Origin: Methylobacterium sp. Leaf91
GTDB taxonomy: Bacteria; Pseudomonadota; Alphaproteobacteria; Rhizobiales; Beijerinckiaceae
DNA: 64,000 bases
Assembly (NCBI RefSeq): GCF_001422815.1
Contig: NZ_LMMP01000023.1
Coordinates: forward strand, 291,079 to 355,078
Direction: 5' to 3'
Every line of letters begins with the position of its first letter. Within the stretch, counting starts at the first letter, position 1. A program made the translations under genes and the position numbers. Below are positions 35,828-45,348 of this stretch, one piece after another. The notes below the pieces were generated by a model. That model had not been told where the DNA came from. It did no database searches and saw nothing but the letters and a program-made list of their open reading frames with translations.

Positions 35828-37330
35828 ATGACTGCGAATGCCTATCAGAGCCTCGCCACCCGCTTCGCTCGCATCGGGGCCATCGACGATGCGGCCGGCA
35901 TCCTGGGCTGGGACGCCCAGACATTCATGCCGGACGGCGCCGCAGAGGGTCGGGCAGAACAGATTGCGCAGTTGCGGGTCATCGCCCACGAGATTCTCAC
36001 CGCCGCCGAGACCGGCGACCTGATTGCGGAGGCCTCAGACGACGAGACCGGCCTCGGGACGTGGGAGCGCGCTAATCTGCGCGAGATGCGACGAGCCTAT
36101 CATCATGCGTCCGCCGTGCCGGGCGATCTCGTCGCCGCGAGCTCCAAAGCTTCGTCCCACTCCGAAATGGTATGGCGGGAAGCGCGGGCAGGATCCGATT
36201 TCGCGATGCTGGCGCCTCATCTCGCCGAGACCCTGCGGCTGCAGCGGGAGGTCGGGGAGGCGAAGGGCGCGGCCCTGGGGCTTGCTCCCTACGATGCCCT
36301 CCTCGACGGTTACGATCCCGGCATGCGCCAGGCGGCGATTGATCCGCTCTTCGCCGAGCTTCGCGCGATCCTGCCGGGATTGATTGAAGTGATCCGCGAT
36401 CGTCAGGCTTCACTGCCGACACCGATCCCGCTTCCCGGGCCGTTTCCGGTGGAGGCGCAGAAGGCCCTGGGATTGACGCTGATGCGCGCCGCCGGGTTCG
36501 ACTTTCATCGCGGACGGCTCGATATCAGCCTGCATCCATTCTGCGGCGGCGCCACCAACGATGTGCGCATCACCACGCGCTACGACGAGACCGATGCCAC
36601 CCGCGCCCTGATGGGCGTGCTGCACGAGACCGGCCACGCGCTCTACGAGCAGGGCCGGCCGGCCACATGGCTCCACCAGCCCGTGGGGAACGCCCGGGGG
36701 ATGAGCATGCATGAAAGCCAGTCGCTGCTGATCGAGATGCAGGCCTGCCGCTCAGCCGAGTTCTGCGCTTACCTGGCACCTCGGCTGCGCGAGGCGTTCG
36801 GCGGGCAGGGAAGCGCCTGGGATGCCGACAACTTGCACCGCCTCTACACACGAGTTGAGCCGGGCCTGATCCGAGTCGATGCCGACGAAGTGACCTATCC
36901 GGCTCACATACTCCTCCGCTACGATCTCGAAACCGCGATGATCGCCGGTGATCTCGCAATCACCGATCTGCCGGGCGCATTCAATGAAGGCATGCGCTCG
37001 CTACTTGGTCTCGCGGTACCGAGCGACCGGCTCGGCTGCCTGCAGGACATCCACTGGCCCGGGGGCAGTTTCGGATATTTCCCGACTTATACCCTAGGCG
37101 CCATGGCGGCGGCGCAGTTCTTCCGCGCCGCTTGTGAGGACCTGCCCGGAATCCAAGCCGATCTGGCCGAGGGCGATTTTACCGCCATGCGCGGCTGGCT
37201 CGGCGAGAACGTGCACGGACGCGGCAGTTTCCTGGAGACGGACGAGTTGCTCGTTGCCACCACCGGCAAGCCCCTGGGCGCAGAAGACTACATGCGCCAC
37301 CTGCGCCACCGCTATCTCGGGGAAGGCTGA
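35828..37330 (+). CDS. M32-family (Taq-type) metallocarboxypeptidase
   Basis: A 500-residue cytoplasmic zinc carboxypeptidase. The zinc motif HETGH (HEXXH) is in GVLHETGHALYEQG, and the N-terminal YQSLATRFARIGAIDDAAGILGWD is typical of M32. Further family segments are MSMHESQSLLIEMQ and NPYxxxHxxLRYDLE-like TYPAHILLRYDLETAMI. GGAAGG precedes the ATG. It starts 50 bases after rarA but is not functionally related to it as far as is known. Confidence 0.93.
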   Translation: MTANAYQSLATRFARIGAIDDAAGILGWDAQTFMPDGAAEGRAEQIAQLRVIAHEILTAAETGDLIAEASDDETGLGTWERANLREMRRAYHHASAVPGDLVAASSKASSHSEMVWREARAGSDFAMLAPHLAETLRLQREVGEAKGAALGLAPYDALLDGYDPGMRQAAIDPLFAELRAILPGLIEVIRDRQASLPTPIPLPGPFPVEAQKALGLTLMRAAGFDFHRGRLDISLHPFCGGATNDVRITTRYDETDATRALMGVLHETGHALYEQGRPATWLHQPVGNARGMSMHESQSLLIEMQACRSAEFCAYLAPRLREAFGGQGSAWDADNLHRLYTRVEPGLIRVDADEVTYPAHILLRYDLETAMIAGDLAITDLPGAFNEGMRSLLGLAVPSDRLGCLQDIHWPGGSFGYFPTYTLGAMAAAQFFRAACEDLPGIQADLAEGDFTAMRGWLGENVHGRGSFLETDELLVATTGKPLGAEDYMRHLRHRYLGEG

Positions 37331-37483
37331 ACGCTCGCATCGGCTGGTTGCGAATCGGTTGCTGCGTGGCGATCCTTCGCGGGGTCGGACGTCCCTCGGG
37401 GTTTGCCGCTGCCGCCATGGCGCTATGCTCACAGCCGAAACAATCGTCCGAGCCGGATCGGATCCGGGGAAAGGTTCGCTTGA

Positions 37484-38041
37484 ATGGTCGTCATCGTCGC
37501 AGTGATCGGGATCGTGGGTGCCGTCCTGTTCTGGATCATCCGCGCGCACGGCACCGCGACGGCGCTGAGGGAGGTCAATCGTGACACGAAGGGCCTTCAG
37601 CGTCGGGCGAAATCGACCCTGGAGGACATCATCGGCACACCGCTGAAGCGAGTGCGGGACGTCAGGCTCGCGGCGGTGATCCTGATGATCCAATTGGTGC
37701 GCACGGGTAGCCCCGTCACCGCCGCCGAGAAGACCAAGATCCTGGAATTCATGGATTCTCCGCTCCAGATCGATACTATCTCGGCCACGTTCGAGCGAGC
37801 GTGGACCTACACCGAGGCACGACGACCGTTCTCCCTCGTGGCAGACGAAATGCTGCCCCTGCTGCGGGACAACCTGACCGCGGCCGAGCGTCTGCATTTC
37901 ATCGACATGCTTTCACAGGTCGCCAATGCCCATTCCGCCGCCAGCGAGTTGCAGCGAGAGGCAATCGTGCGGCTCAAGCGACGGCTCACCGGCGGGAGCC
38001 CTGCGCTGAAGGCGAGCCGGGCAGGCGATTTCGAGCGCTGA
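37484..38041 (+). CDS. membrane-anchored TerB-like protein
   Basis: A 185-residue protein with one N-terminal membrane helix (VVIVAVIGIVGAVLFWII) and a helical domain. RLAAVILMIQLVRTGSPVTAAEKTKILEFM and ADEMLPLLRDNLTAAERLHFIDMLSQVA recall the TerB/DjlA N-terminal fold, whose members often accompany DnaK/DnaJ proteins. An Hsp70-like gene starts 77 bases downstream on the same strand, which supports that reading. AAAGG precedes the ATG. No tellurite resistance genes are present, so the name does not imply that function. Confidence 0.65.
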   Translation: MVVIVAVIGIVGAVLFWIIRAHGTATALREVNRDTKGLQRRAKSTLEDIIGTPLKRVRDVRLAAVILMIQLVRTGSPVTAAEKTKILEFMDSPLQIDTISATFERAWTYTEARRPFSLVADEMLPLLRDNLTAAERLHFIDMLSQVANAHSAASELQREAIVRLKRRLTGGSPALKASRAGDFER

Positions 38042-38118
38042 GACCGGTGGACCGGGACGGGCCCAGCCTGTAGGTCGACGGCCCCCCATTCCAGCGGACC
38101 AGCGTCCGGAGATCCTAC

Positions 38119-39366
38119 ATGGCGGCCTGTGGCCTCGATTTCGGCACGTCCAACACCACGCTCGGCCTTGTGACCGAGGGACGGCCCGCCCTGCTGCGAC
38201 TGGAGGGTGACCACGTGACAATTCCCAGCGCGATCTTTTTCCCGCCGGGTGGGACGCCCCTCGTCGGCCGCGCGGCCATGGCGGAGTACGTCGAGGGCAC
38301 GCCGGGGCGGCTGATGCGCAGCCTGAAGTCAGTGCTCGGATCCTCGCTACTCGAGGAGACGACGCCAGTCGGGCGTGAGCGAATCCGCTTCCGCGACGTC
38401 ATCGCTCGCTACCTCTTCGCTGTGAAGACGCGCGCCGAGGCGCAGGCGGGAACAGCCATCGATACTGTGGTGCACGGCCGCCCGGTCCACTTCGTCGATG
38501 GCGACCCGGAGGGTGACGCCCGCGCGGAGGATGCCCTGCGCGAGATCGCCCAGAGCATCGGCTTCCGCCACGTCTCGTTCCAATACGAACCCATCGCGGC
38601 GGCGCTCGATTACGAGCAGCAGGTGACGGGGGAGGAGATCGCGCTCATCGCTGATATCGGCGGCGGCACCTCGGATTTTTCCATCGTCCGGCTCTCACCG
38701 GAGCGCCATACCAAGGTCGACCGGTCCGGCGATATCCTCGCCAATGACGGCGTACGCATCGGCGGTACCGATTTCGACCGGCGGCTCAGCCTCGGCACGG
38801 TAATGCCGCTCTTCGGGCTCGGCAGCCCGATGAACCGAGGCGACCTCGACGTGCCGAGCGGGTATTTCCACGACCTCGCCACCTGGTCGAGCATCAACCG
38901 GCTCTACAATGCCAAGACCCTCCGCGAGATCGAGGAGGTCCGTCGCGACGCGCGCCGGCCGGACCTGATCGCTCGGCTCTACACCGTGGTGGAAGCCGAA
39001 CGCGGGCATTCCCTGGCGATGGAAGTCGAGGGCGCCAAGATCGCTGCCTCGGATGCCGGCCAGGGCGGCGTCGCGCTCGGCTGGGTCGAGCCGGGTCTCG
39101 CCGCCAACCTCGACCATGCCGGCCTCGTGGCGCAGACGGAAGAGCTCTCTCGGCGAATCGCCGAGAGGATCGGGCGCTGCCTGAATCAGGCGGGCTTGCC
39201 GGCCGAGGGCATCGACGCCCTGTTCCTGACCGGCGGGTCCACGGGCCTGCCGCATGTCCGTGCCGCATTGGTGGCGGGCGTCCCGAATGCCAGAGTTGTG
39301 GACGGTGATACGTTCGGCTCCGTCGGGACCGGGCTGACCATCGAGGCGGGCCGCCGCGCCGCCTGA
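38119..39366 (+). CDS. short Hsp70-family protein (YegD-like)
   Basis: A 415-residue protein covering the actin-like ATPase domain of Hsp70 without the substrate-binding domain and lid. Phosphate and nucleotide motifs are GLDFGTSNTTLG, EPIAAALDYEQ, IADIGGGTSDFS and LFLTGGSTGLPHVR. GGAG precedes the ATG. This is the YegD group, whose cellular role is not established. It probably forms an operon with the TerB-like gene, perhaps as a chaperone/co-chaperone pair. Confidence 0.88.
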   Translation: MAACGLDFGTSNTTLGLVTEGRPALLRLEGDHVTIPSAIFFPPGGTPLVGRAAMAEYVEGTPGRLMRSLKSVLGSSLLEETTPVGRERIRFRDVIARYLFAVKTRAEAQAGTAIDTVVHGRPVHFVDGDPEGDARAEDALREIAQSIGFRHVSFQYEPIAAALDYEQQVTGEEIALIADIGGGTSDFSIVRLSPERHTKVDRSGDILANDGVRIGGTDFDRRLSLGTVMPLFGLGSPMNRGDLDVPSGYFHDLATWSSINRLYNAKTLREIEEVRRDARRPDLIARLYTVVEAERGHSLAMEVEGAKIAASDAGQGGVALGWVEPGLAANLDHAGLVAQTEELSRRIAERIGRCLNQAGLPAEGIDALFLTGGSTGLPHVRAALVAGVPNARVVDGDTFGSVGTGLTIEAGRRAA

Positions 39367-39452
39367 ACTGCGGTTCATGCAACGTCGCGTTCTCGAAGCG
39401 CCCCATCCTCGAAGCGCTTTGCCCAGAGGGGCGAGGGTGTTACGAGCACGCG

Positions 39453-40871
39453 ATGACCACCAGACCACCATCACGCGGCAATGCCGGACGTAAAGGTTCC
39501 GGCGCCGGCAAAGGCAGGCCGCCCGGCAGCGGCGGCAAGCCTTACCGTCCCGGCAAGCCCGGCGCGTTCCGCAGGCCAGACCGCGAAGGCACCGGCCCGC
39601 GCACCAGCGCCCTCGACGCCGCCCATCGCGCGGCGCAGTTGCGCGGCGAGGCCGACAAGCGCGCGCCCTGGCGCCCCGGCGATGCCCCGGAGACGCCGTC
39701 CGATGACGAAATCCCGGTGGCCCGTGCGCCTCGGACGCGGGCGCCTCGCAATGAGGTCGTGGAGAAATCATTGGACGCGCCGCGTCCGCGCCGCGCTGGC
39801 ACCAAGTCCCCGGAACCAGTGGTCGAAGGACCGACCCGGCGCGAACAGCGCGCCGCCGCCTCCGCGACTTTGGCCTCCGGCGTACAGACACTGATCGTCG
39901 AGGAAGACGAAGCCGAAATGCGGATCGACCGCTTCCTCACGACGCGTTTCCCGCAGCTACCCTTCACCCGTGTTCAAAGCATCGTCCGCAAGGGTGAGCT
40001 GCGTGTGGACGGTAAGCGCGCCAAGCCGAACGACCGGCTCCTGCCGGGCATGAGCGTGCGCGTGCCCCCCCTCAAGCTCGACCCGGTGGCGGAACGACCG
40101 CGCAGTGTCGCGCGTGACGCCACCGATGCCGACTTCCTACGCTCGCTGATCCTCTACGAGGATGCGGACATGATGGTGCTGAACAAGCCTTTCGGCCTCG
40201 CGGTCCAGGGTGGCTCCGGCACGGTACGCCATGTGGACGGGCTTCTCGAGGCGTTGACCGGGCCGGACGGGCAAAAGCCGCGCCTCGTTCATCGCCTCGA
40301 CAAGGACACTGCGGGCTGCCTCATCGTCGCCAAGACTCGTCTGGCGGCAGCGACCCTCGCCAAGAGCTTCCGCTCGCGGTCCGCCCGCAAGGTCTACTGG
40401 GCGCTCACCGCCGGTGTCCCACGCGTGCCCCAAGGCCGGATCTCGACCTATCTCGCCAAGGAGGAAGCCCCCGACGGCGATGCCCGGATGCGGGTCGCCC
40501 AGCACGGCGACGACGGCGCGGCCCACGCGCTCACCTACTACGCGATGGTCGACAACGCGGCGCAGAAGCTGTCCTGGCTCTCGCTGAAGCCCGTAACTGG
40601 GCGTACGCACCAGCTCCGAGCCCATGCCGCGCATATCGGCCACCCCATCGTCGGTGATCCGAAATATTTCAGCGTCGAGAACTGGGCGTTGCCGGGAGGC
40701 ATCCAGAACCGGCTGCACCTCCTGGCGCGTCGGATCGTCATTCCGCATCCGCGCACGTTGAAGCCGGTTGACGTCACGGCGCCTCTACCGCCGCATATGG
40801 CGCAGAGCTGGAACCTTCTGGGCTTCGACGCCTCGCGCTACGATCCCATCGTCGAGGCGCCGGAAGCGTGA
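39453..40871 (+). CDS. rluC: RluC/RluD-family pseudouridine synthase
   Basis: The enzyme isomerises uridines in 23S rRNA to pseudouridine. The 472-residue protein has a basic, low-complexity N-terminal extension (~150 residues, rich in Gly, Pro, Arg, Lys), an S4 RNA-binding domain (MRIDRFLTTRFPQLPFTRVQ, RVDGKRAKPNDRL), and the catalytic domain with HRLDKDTAGCLIVAKT, in which Asp is the nucleophile, and GRTHQLRAHAAHIGHPIVGD. RluC is the nearest family by context; specificity (955/2504/2580 or others) is not proven. Confidence 0.9.
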   Translation: MTTRPPSRGNAGRKGSGAGKGRPPGSGGKPYRPGKPGAFRRPDREGTGPRTSALDAAHRAAQLRGEADKRAPWRPGDAPETPSDDEIPVARAPRTRAPRNEVVEKSLDAPRPRRAGTKSPEPVVEGPTRREQRAAASATLASGVQTLIVEEDEAEMRIDRFLTTRFPQLPFTRVQSIVRKGELRVDGKRAKPNDRLLPGMSVRVPPLKLDPVAERPRSVARDATDADFLRSLILYEDADMMVLNKPFGLAVQGGSGTVRHVDGLLEALTGPDGQKPRLVHRLDKDTAGCLIVAKTRLAAATLAKSFRSRSARKVYWALTAGVPRVPQGRISTYLAKEEAPDGDARMRVAQHGDDGAAHALTYYAMVDNAAQKLSWLSLKPVTGRTHQLRAHAAHIGHPIVGDPKYFSVENWALPGGIQNRLHLLARRIVIPHPRTLKPVDVTAPLPPHMAQSWNLLGFDASRYDPIVEAPEA

Positions 40872-40977
40872 TCCGCTTTGGCCGCATCGGCGGAAAGCGT
40901 CCACGTATGCGCCTTGGCAATTGGGCGCCATGCCTTATCCTTGTGGTCGACCACACCCGTCGTTGCAGCGAGAAACA

Positions 40978-41361
40978 ATGCCGATGACGTTCGCGACCAT
41001 GGCCAGCACCGCCTTGATCGGCCTGTTCGTGTGCTTCGGATCAGCGTCGCTGACCGCCGAGGCTGCCGCGCAGGCGGCGGGTCCACAACAGACCCCGCCA
41101 AGTCCCGCGGTAAAAGCGGTTCCCGCTCCGGCAACGCAGAACCCAGCTCCGCCACCTCCCGCCGTCGGCCGCCATGGATCACAGGCGCGGGCGGGCGAAC
41201 GCAGGCGGCGGTCCTATGCCAGTTGCAACCGGCTTTCGCACGCGCGCGGCCTGCGCGGCGGGGTCCGGCGGCGCTTTCTGATCCGCTGCAAGCTCGGCTA
41301 CGAACGCCAGAAGCCAGGCCAGGCAGCGGCGCAACAACTGCAGCCAGGGCGTCAGCCGTAA
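40978..41361 (+). CDS. small secreted PsiF-like protein
   Basis: A 127-residue protein with a signal peptide (TALIGLFVCFGSASLTAEAAA), a Pro/Ala-rich linker, and a basic C-terminal part. YASCNRLSHARGLRGGVRRRFLIRC resembles one repeat of PsiF-type proteins (CNxxAxxxxLxGxxRxxFMxxC), with the two Cys conserved. Function is unknown. The ATG at 40984 is an alternative start. It lies between rluC and a HAD gene in a series of co-directional genes. Confidence 0.5.
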   Translation: MPMTFATMASTALIGLFVCFGSASLTAEAAAQAAGPQQTPPSPAVKAVPAPATQNPAPPPPAVGRHGSQARAGERRRRSYASCNRLSHARGLRGGVRRRFLIRCKLGYERQKPGQAAAQQLQPGRQP

Positions 41362-41368
41362 TGCGGCC

Positions 41369-42082
41369 ATGCAGGACCCTTCCGTGAAGCTCGTCGTCTT
41401 CGACGTCGACGGTACGCTGGTTGATAGCCAGCACCTCATCGTTGCGGCCCAAGGCATGGCCTTCGCCGAGCACGGCATCGTTCCACCCTCGCGATCAGTC
41501 TCTCTTTCTGTCGTCGGCCTTTCACTGCCGCAAGCTTTCCGGCGTCTCGTAGGCGAGGATGGGCCTGTGGAAGGCCTGTCCGAGAGCTACAAGCGGGCCT
41601 TCAATACCTTGCGCCTGGATCCGGCCTATGAAGAGCCACTGTTCCCCGGAATGGGCGATCTGATCGAACGTCTGCATGCCCGAGACGACCTGCGCCTCGG
41701 ACTCGCCACGGGGAAATCCCGGCGCGGTGTCGATCGGCTCGTAGAAAGCCATGGCTGGGGCGACGTCTTCGCCACCATCCAGACTGCCGACGACGCGCCA
41801 TCGAAGCCCGACCCGGCGATGCTGCATCAGGCCATGGCCGCGGTTGGAGCACCGCCAGAGACGACAGTGATGATCGGAGACACCACCTACGACATGGATA
41901 TGGCGGTGAGTGCCGGCGCGGCCGCCATTGGTGTCGCTTGGGGCTACCATCCGCCGGGAGCGCTGCTTGGCGCTGGGGCAGTGATCGTGGTCGAAACCGC
42001 TTCCGCGCTGGCAGATCTGTTCACGGGCGGCCTTCGAACGGTCGCTGTAGACATGACGATTGCGGATCTTACCCGCGAGTAA
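41369..42082 (+). CDS. HAD-IA family phosphatase
   Basis: A 237-residue haloacid-dehalogenase-type hydrolase. Motif I is VFDVDGTLVDSQ, motif II-like segment LGLATGKSRRGVDRL, and motif IV is MIGDTTYDMDMAVSAGAAAIGVAWG. The cap domain is of the helical C1 type, as in phosphoglycolate phosphatase. The substrate is not evident. It starts 7 bases after the PsiF-like gene and is followed by the ATP12 chaperone gene, an arrangement common in Rhizobiales. Confidence 0.9.
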   Translation: MQDPSVKLVVFDVDGTLVDSQHLIVAAQGMAFAEHGIVPPSRSVSLSVVGLSLPQAFRRLVGEDGPVEGLSESYKRAFNTLRLDPAYEEPLFPGMGDLIERLHARDDLRLGLATGKSRRGVDRLVESHGWGDVFATIQTADDAPSKPDPAMLHQAMAAVGAPPETTVMIGDTTYDMDMAVSAGAAAIGVAWGYHPPGALLGAGAVIVVETASALADLFTGGLRTVAVDMTIADLTRE

Positions 42083-42158
42083 AGTTCGCTACAGCCATTC
42101 AGTATCGCGCCGGCTTCCTGCTCGCAGGCTACGAGACGATGCGCTAGAACCTCTCGCC

Positions 42159-42947
42159 ATGAGTACAGACGATCCTGCCGATTGGCTTGGCGACGCCCCT
42201 CCGGTGCACGATCCGCACAAGGCCGTGCGCGCACAAACCCGCCCCGCATTGCCGAAGCGGTTCTACAAAGTGGCCGGCCTCGCGGGTAGCGAGGAGGGGT
42301 TTCGCCTGATTCTCGACGGGCGATCTGCCAATACACCGGCCCGTAATCCGCTGACCTTGCCGACCCGCTCACTTGGCGAAGCTATCGCCGCAGAATGGGC
42401 AGCGCAGGCCGAGTTCATCGACCCCTCGACCATGCCGCTGACTCGCCTCGCCAACACCGCCATCGACGGGGTCGCTCCCCGCCGTGACGCGGTGATCGAT
42501 GATCTCTCGGCCTATGCAGGGACGGATCTCGTCGCCTACCGCGCCGGAGACCCGGAACGTCTCGTGGCCGATCAAGCCCGTGCCTGGAACCCCGTGATCG
42601 ACTGGGCGCACGAGACCCTGGGCGTACGCCTGATCCTCAGCGAAGGCGTGATGCATGTGACCCAGCCGGAGACGTCGGTGAACGCACTTCGCGCTGCGAT
42701 CGCTGCCGTCGAAGGGCCTTTCCGGCTGGCCGCGCTCCACACGATGACGACCTTGACTGGCTCTCTCCTGATCGCCCTCGCCACGCTGCGCGGACATCTC
42801 ACTCCAATGGAGGCCTGGGCGGCGGCGCATGTGGACGAGGCCTATCAGGCCAGCGTCTGGGGTAGCGATGCCGAAGCTGAGGCTCGGCATGCCCTGCGGA
42901 AGGCTGAATTCGAGGCCGCAGCGACGCTGGCAACCCTGGCTCGTTAA
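42159..42947 (+). CDS. ATP12-family F1-ATPase assembly chaperone
   Basis: A 262-residue protein of the ATP12 family, which in mitochondria binds the F1 alpha subunit during ATP synthase assembly and is widespread in alphaproteobacteria. Conserved segments are RFYKVAGL, DGRSANTPARNPLTLPTR, AIAAEWAAQAEFIDPSTMPLTRLANTA split around residue 100, and DTVAYRA-like GTDLVAYRAGDPERL. The start at 42159 fits homologues. The F0 operon lies 10 kb away in the same window. Confidence 0.93.
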   Translation: MSTDDPADWLGDAPPVHDPHKAVRAQTRPALPKRFYKVAGLAGSEEGFRLILDGRSANTPARNPLTLPTRSLGEAIAAEWAAQAEFIDPSTMPLTRLANTAIDGVAPRRDAVIDDLSAYAGTDLVAYRAGDPERLVADQARAWNPVIDWAHETLGVRLILSEGVMHVTQPETSVNALRAAIAAVEGPFRLAALHTMTTLTGSLLIALATLRGHLTPMEAWAAAHVDEAYQASVWGSDAEAEARHALRKAEFEAAATLATLAR

Positions 42948-43064
42948 ATTCATTTTCGCTGCCTTTCCCCCGTGCTAAGGCGCTTTTGAAGTATACCGCC
43001 AAGCCATGCTGTCGGACACGGCACGGCTTCACCCCCCACGAACCCATCTCAAGGCTCACCACGC

Positions 43065-44597
43065 ATGAAGGATATTCTCGAGAAGCTGGAAGAGCGGCGC
43101 GCTCAAGCCCGTCTCGGCGGCGGCGAAAACCGCGTCGTGGCCCAGCACAAGCGCGGCAAACTGACGGCACGAGAGCGTATCGAACTCCTCCTCGACCATG
43201 GGTCGTTCGAGGAATTCGACATGTTCGTGCAGCATCGCTCGACCGATTTCGGGATGGAAAAGCAGAAGATTCCCGGTGACGGCGTGGTCACCGGCTGGGG
43301 CACCATTAACGGCCGCACCGTGTTCCTCTTCTCCAAGGACTTCACTGTCTTCGGCGGCTCGCTCTCCGAGACGCATGCCGCCAAGATCGTCAAGGTCCAA
43401 GATATGGCGCTGAAGATGCGCGCCCCGATCATCGGCATCTTCGATGCCGGCGGCGCCCGCATCCAAGAAGGCGTCGCCGCTTTGGGCGGCTACGGCGAGG
43501 TGTTCCGCCGCAACGTCGCCGCTTCCGGCGTCATTCCGCAGATCTCCGTCATCATGGGCCCCTGCGCGGGCGGCGACGTCTACTCGCCCGCCATGACCGA
43601 CTTCATCTTCATGGTCCGTGACACGAGCTACATGTTCGTCACGGGCCCGGACGTGGTGAAGACCGTGACCAACGAGGTCGTCACGGCCGAGGAACTCGGC
43701 GGCGCCAAGGTCCACACCACCAAGTCCTCCATCGCCGACGGGTCGTTCGAGAACGACGTGGAGGCGATCCTTCAGATCCGCCGCTTGCTCGACTTCCTGC
43801 CCGCCAACAACATCGACGGCGTGCCGGAGATCGAAAGCTTCGACGACCCGCTCCGGCTCGATAAGTCCCTCGATACCCTGATTCCGGACAACCCGAACAA
43901 GCCCTACGACATGGGCGAGTTGATCCGCCGGGTGGCCGACGAAGGCGACTTCTTCGAAATCCAGTCGACTTATGCGCGCAACATCATCACCGGGTTCGGC
44001 CGCATCGAGGGCCGCACCGTCGGTTTCGTCGCCAACCAGCCGATGGTGCTGGCCGGCGTGCTCGATTCGGATGCCTCCCGCAAAGCCGCGCGTTTCGTAC
44101 GCTTCTGCGATGCGTTCTCGATCCCGATCGTGACTTTCGTCGACGTGCCGGGCTTCCTGCCGGGCACCGCCCAGGAATATGGCGGTCTCATCAAGCACGG
44201 CGCCAAGCTGCTCTTCGCTTACAGCCAAGCCACGGTGCCGCTGGTGACGATCATCACCCGCAAAGCCTTCGGCGGCGCCTACGACGTAATGGCCTCCAAG
44301 CACGTGGGTGCCGACATCAACTACGCTTGGCCGACCGCGCAGATCGCAGTCATGGGCGCCAAGGGCGCGGTCGAGATCATCTTCCGAAGTGAGATCGGCG
44401 ATACCGACAAGATCGCGGCACGAACCAGCGAATACGAGGACCGCTTCCTCTCGCCCTTCGTCGCCGCCGAGCGCGGCTATATCGACGAGGTGATCATGCC
44501 CCATTCGACGCGCAAACGCATCGCCCGGGCGCTCGGCATGCTCCGTACCAAGGAGATGGAGCAGCCCTGGAAGAAGCACGACAACATCCCGCTCTGA
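43065..44597 (+). CDS. pccB: propionyl-CoA carboxylase beta subunit (carboxyltransferase)
   Basis: The subunit transfers carboxyl from biotin to propionyl-CoA, giving methylmalonyl-CoA. In Methylobacterium this step belongs to the ethylmalonyl-CoA pathway that regenerates glyoxylate for the serine cycle. The 510-residue protein has [33 protein letters not shown], the acyl-CoA site [19 protein letters not shown], and [16 protein letters not shown], plus [13 protein letters not shown] in the second crotonase-fold half. No alpha subunit or mutase gene is in the window. A hairpin follows the stop. Confidence 0.95.
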   Translation: MKDILEKLEERRAQARLGGGENRVVAQHKRGKLTARERIELLLDHGSFEEFDMFVQHRSTDFGMEKQKIPGDGVVTGWGTINGRTVFLFSKDFTVFGGSLSETHAAKIVKVQDMALKMRAPIIGIFDAGGARIQEGVAALGGYGEVFRRNVAASGVIPQISVIMGPCAGGDVYSPAMTDFIFMVRDTSYMFVTGPDVVKTVTNEVVTAEELGGAKVHTTKSSIADGSFENDVEAILQIRRLLDFLPANNIDGVPEIESFDDPLRLDKSLDTLIPDNPNKPYDMGELIRRVADEGDFFEIQSTYARNIITGFGRIEGRTVGFVANQPMVLAGVLDSDASRKAARFVRFCDAFSIPIVTFVDVPGFLPGTAQEYGGLIKHGAKLLFAYSQATVPLVTIITRKAFGGAYDVMASKHVGADINYAWPTAQIAVMGAKGAVEIIFRSEIGDTDKIAARTSEYEDRFLSPFVAAERGYIDEVIMPHSTRKRIARALGMLRTKEMEQPWKKHDNIPL

Positions 44598-44604
44598 GCG
44601 GTGG

Positions 44605-44664
44605 TAGGCTTCCCACCGGGGAAGCCTATTCCCAGTGGCCCACCGCGAAGTGGACGGTGGGCCA
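44605..44664 (+). terminator. tandem hairpins after pccB
   Basis: The first hairpin (TAGGCTTCCC / GGGAAGCCTA, 44605-44628) has a 10-bp perfect stem and is followed by TT. A second 10-bp perfect stem (TGGCCCACCG / CGGTGGGCCA, 44636-44664) follows directly. Together they are a likely transcription end for pccB. Confidence 0.75.
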
Positions 44665-44720
44665 TGACGTGGGGTGCGGGAGCCGAGATGACATCTTCGG
44701 CCATCCCAATCTCGACCCCA

Positions 44721-44750
44721 TCGTCAGGTGCCGCGGCACCTGACGATGAG
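44721..44750. repeat. 30-bp perfect palindrome
   Basis: The 30 bases are their own reverse complement (arms CATCGTCAGGTGCCG and its complement). Downstream, 44755-44835 contains fragments similar to the repeats at 9.1 and 9.7 kb (CATCTGGATGAGGTGG), so this may be a diverged member of that repeat family. The rest of 44751-45348 holds no convincing gene; its last 150 bases are AT-rich. Confidence 0.7.
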
Positions 44751-45348
44751 AAAGGCTCCAGCCGGACCTGAGCGAACGAAAGAGTTCCTCAAGACCCACA
44801 TACGCGGGGCACATCTGGATGAGGTGGTTCGATGGGATGGGCGAACGTGCCCAGCCGACCGGCCGCTCGAAGTTCCGGCTCCGTCCGGTCCGGGTGATCT
44901 GACAGTCGCCCCGGAAAGCCGCCATACCTACCAAAGGCTCGGCACCCTCACCCCTATCGCGATTGTTCCCGGATGCGGCCAGGATGATCCGACGCAGGAG
45001 GGACAGATCGAGAGCTTGCGCCGATGGTTCGCGGCATGCGCCGGCAAGGGCCGGCTACCAGCTCACTGGGTTGGGTTGGACCGGAATCTCCGCTTTTGAG
45101 CTTCCCCAACGCCCCATCATGGCAAGACAAACAGTACCTTTTCTTTCAAGGGCATTGTCAGCACTGCCGTGAACAAACCCGCAAATCCCTATCACCGATT
45201 ACCGTCTCATCAATACAGAAATGAACCGCTCCAACGATTATTGCCTTAAAAACAACCTGCCTCTCTTTTTTCAGTTGCAACCTCAAATTTGACCGCTACG
45301 CTCAACCTAGTGATCGAGATCCTTATTGGATAGATTCTAGGATTCGCC

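Noticed and set aside
44728..45099. Short frames in the gap between pccB and the RTX gene
   Set aside because: They run through palindromic repeat sequence and have no recognisable domains.
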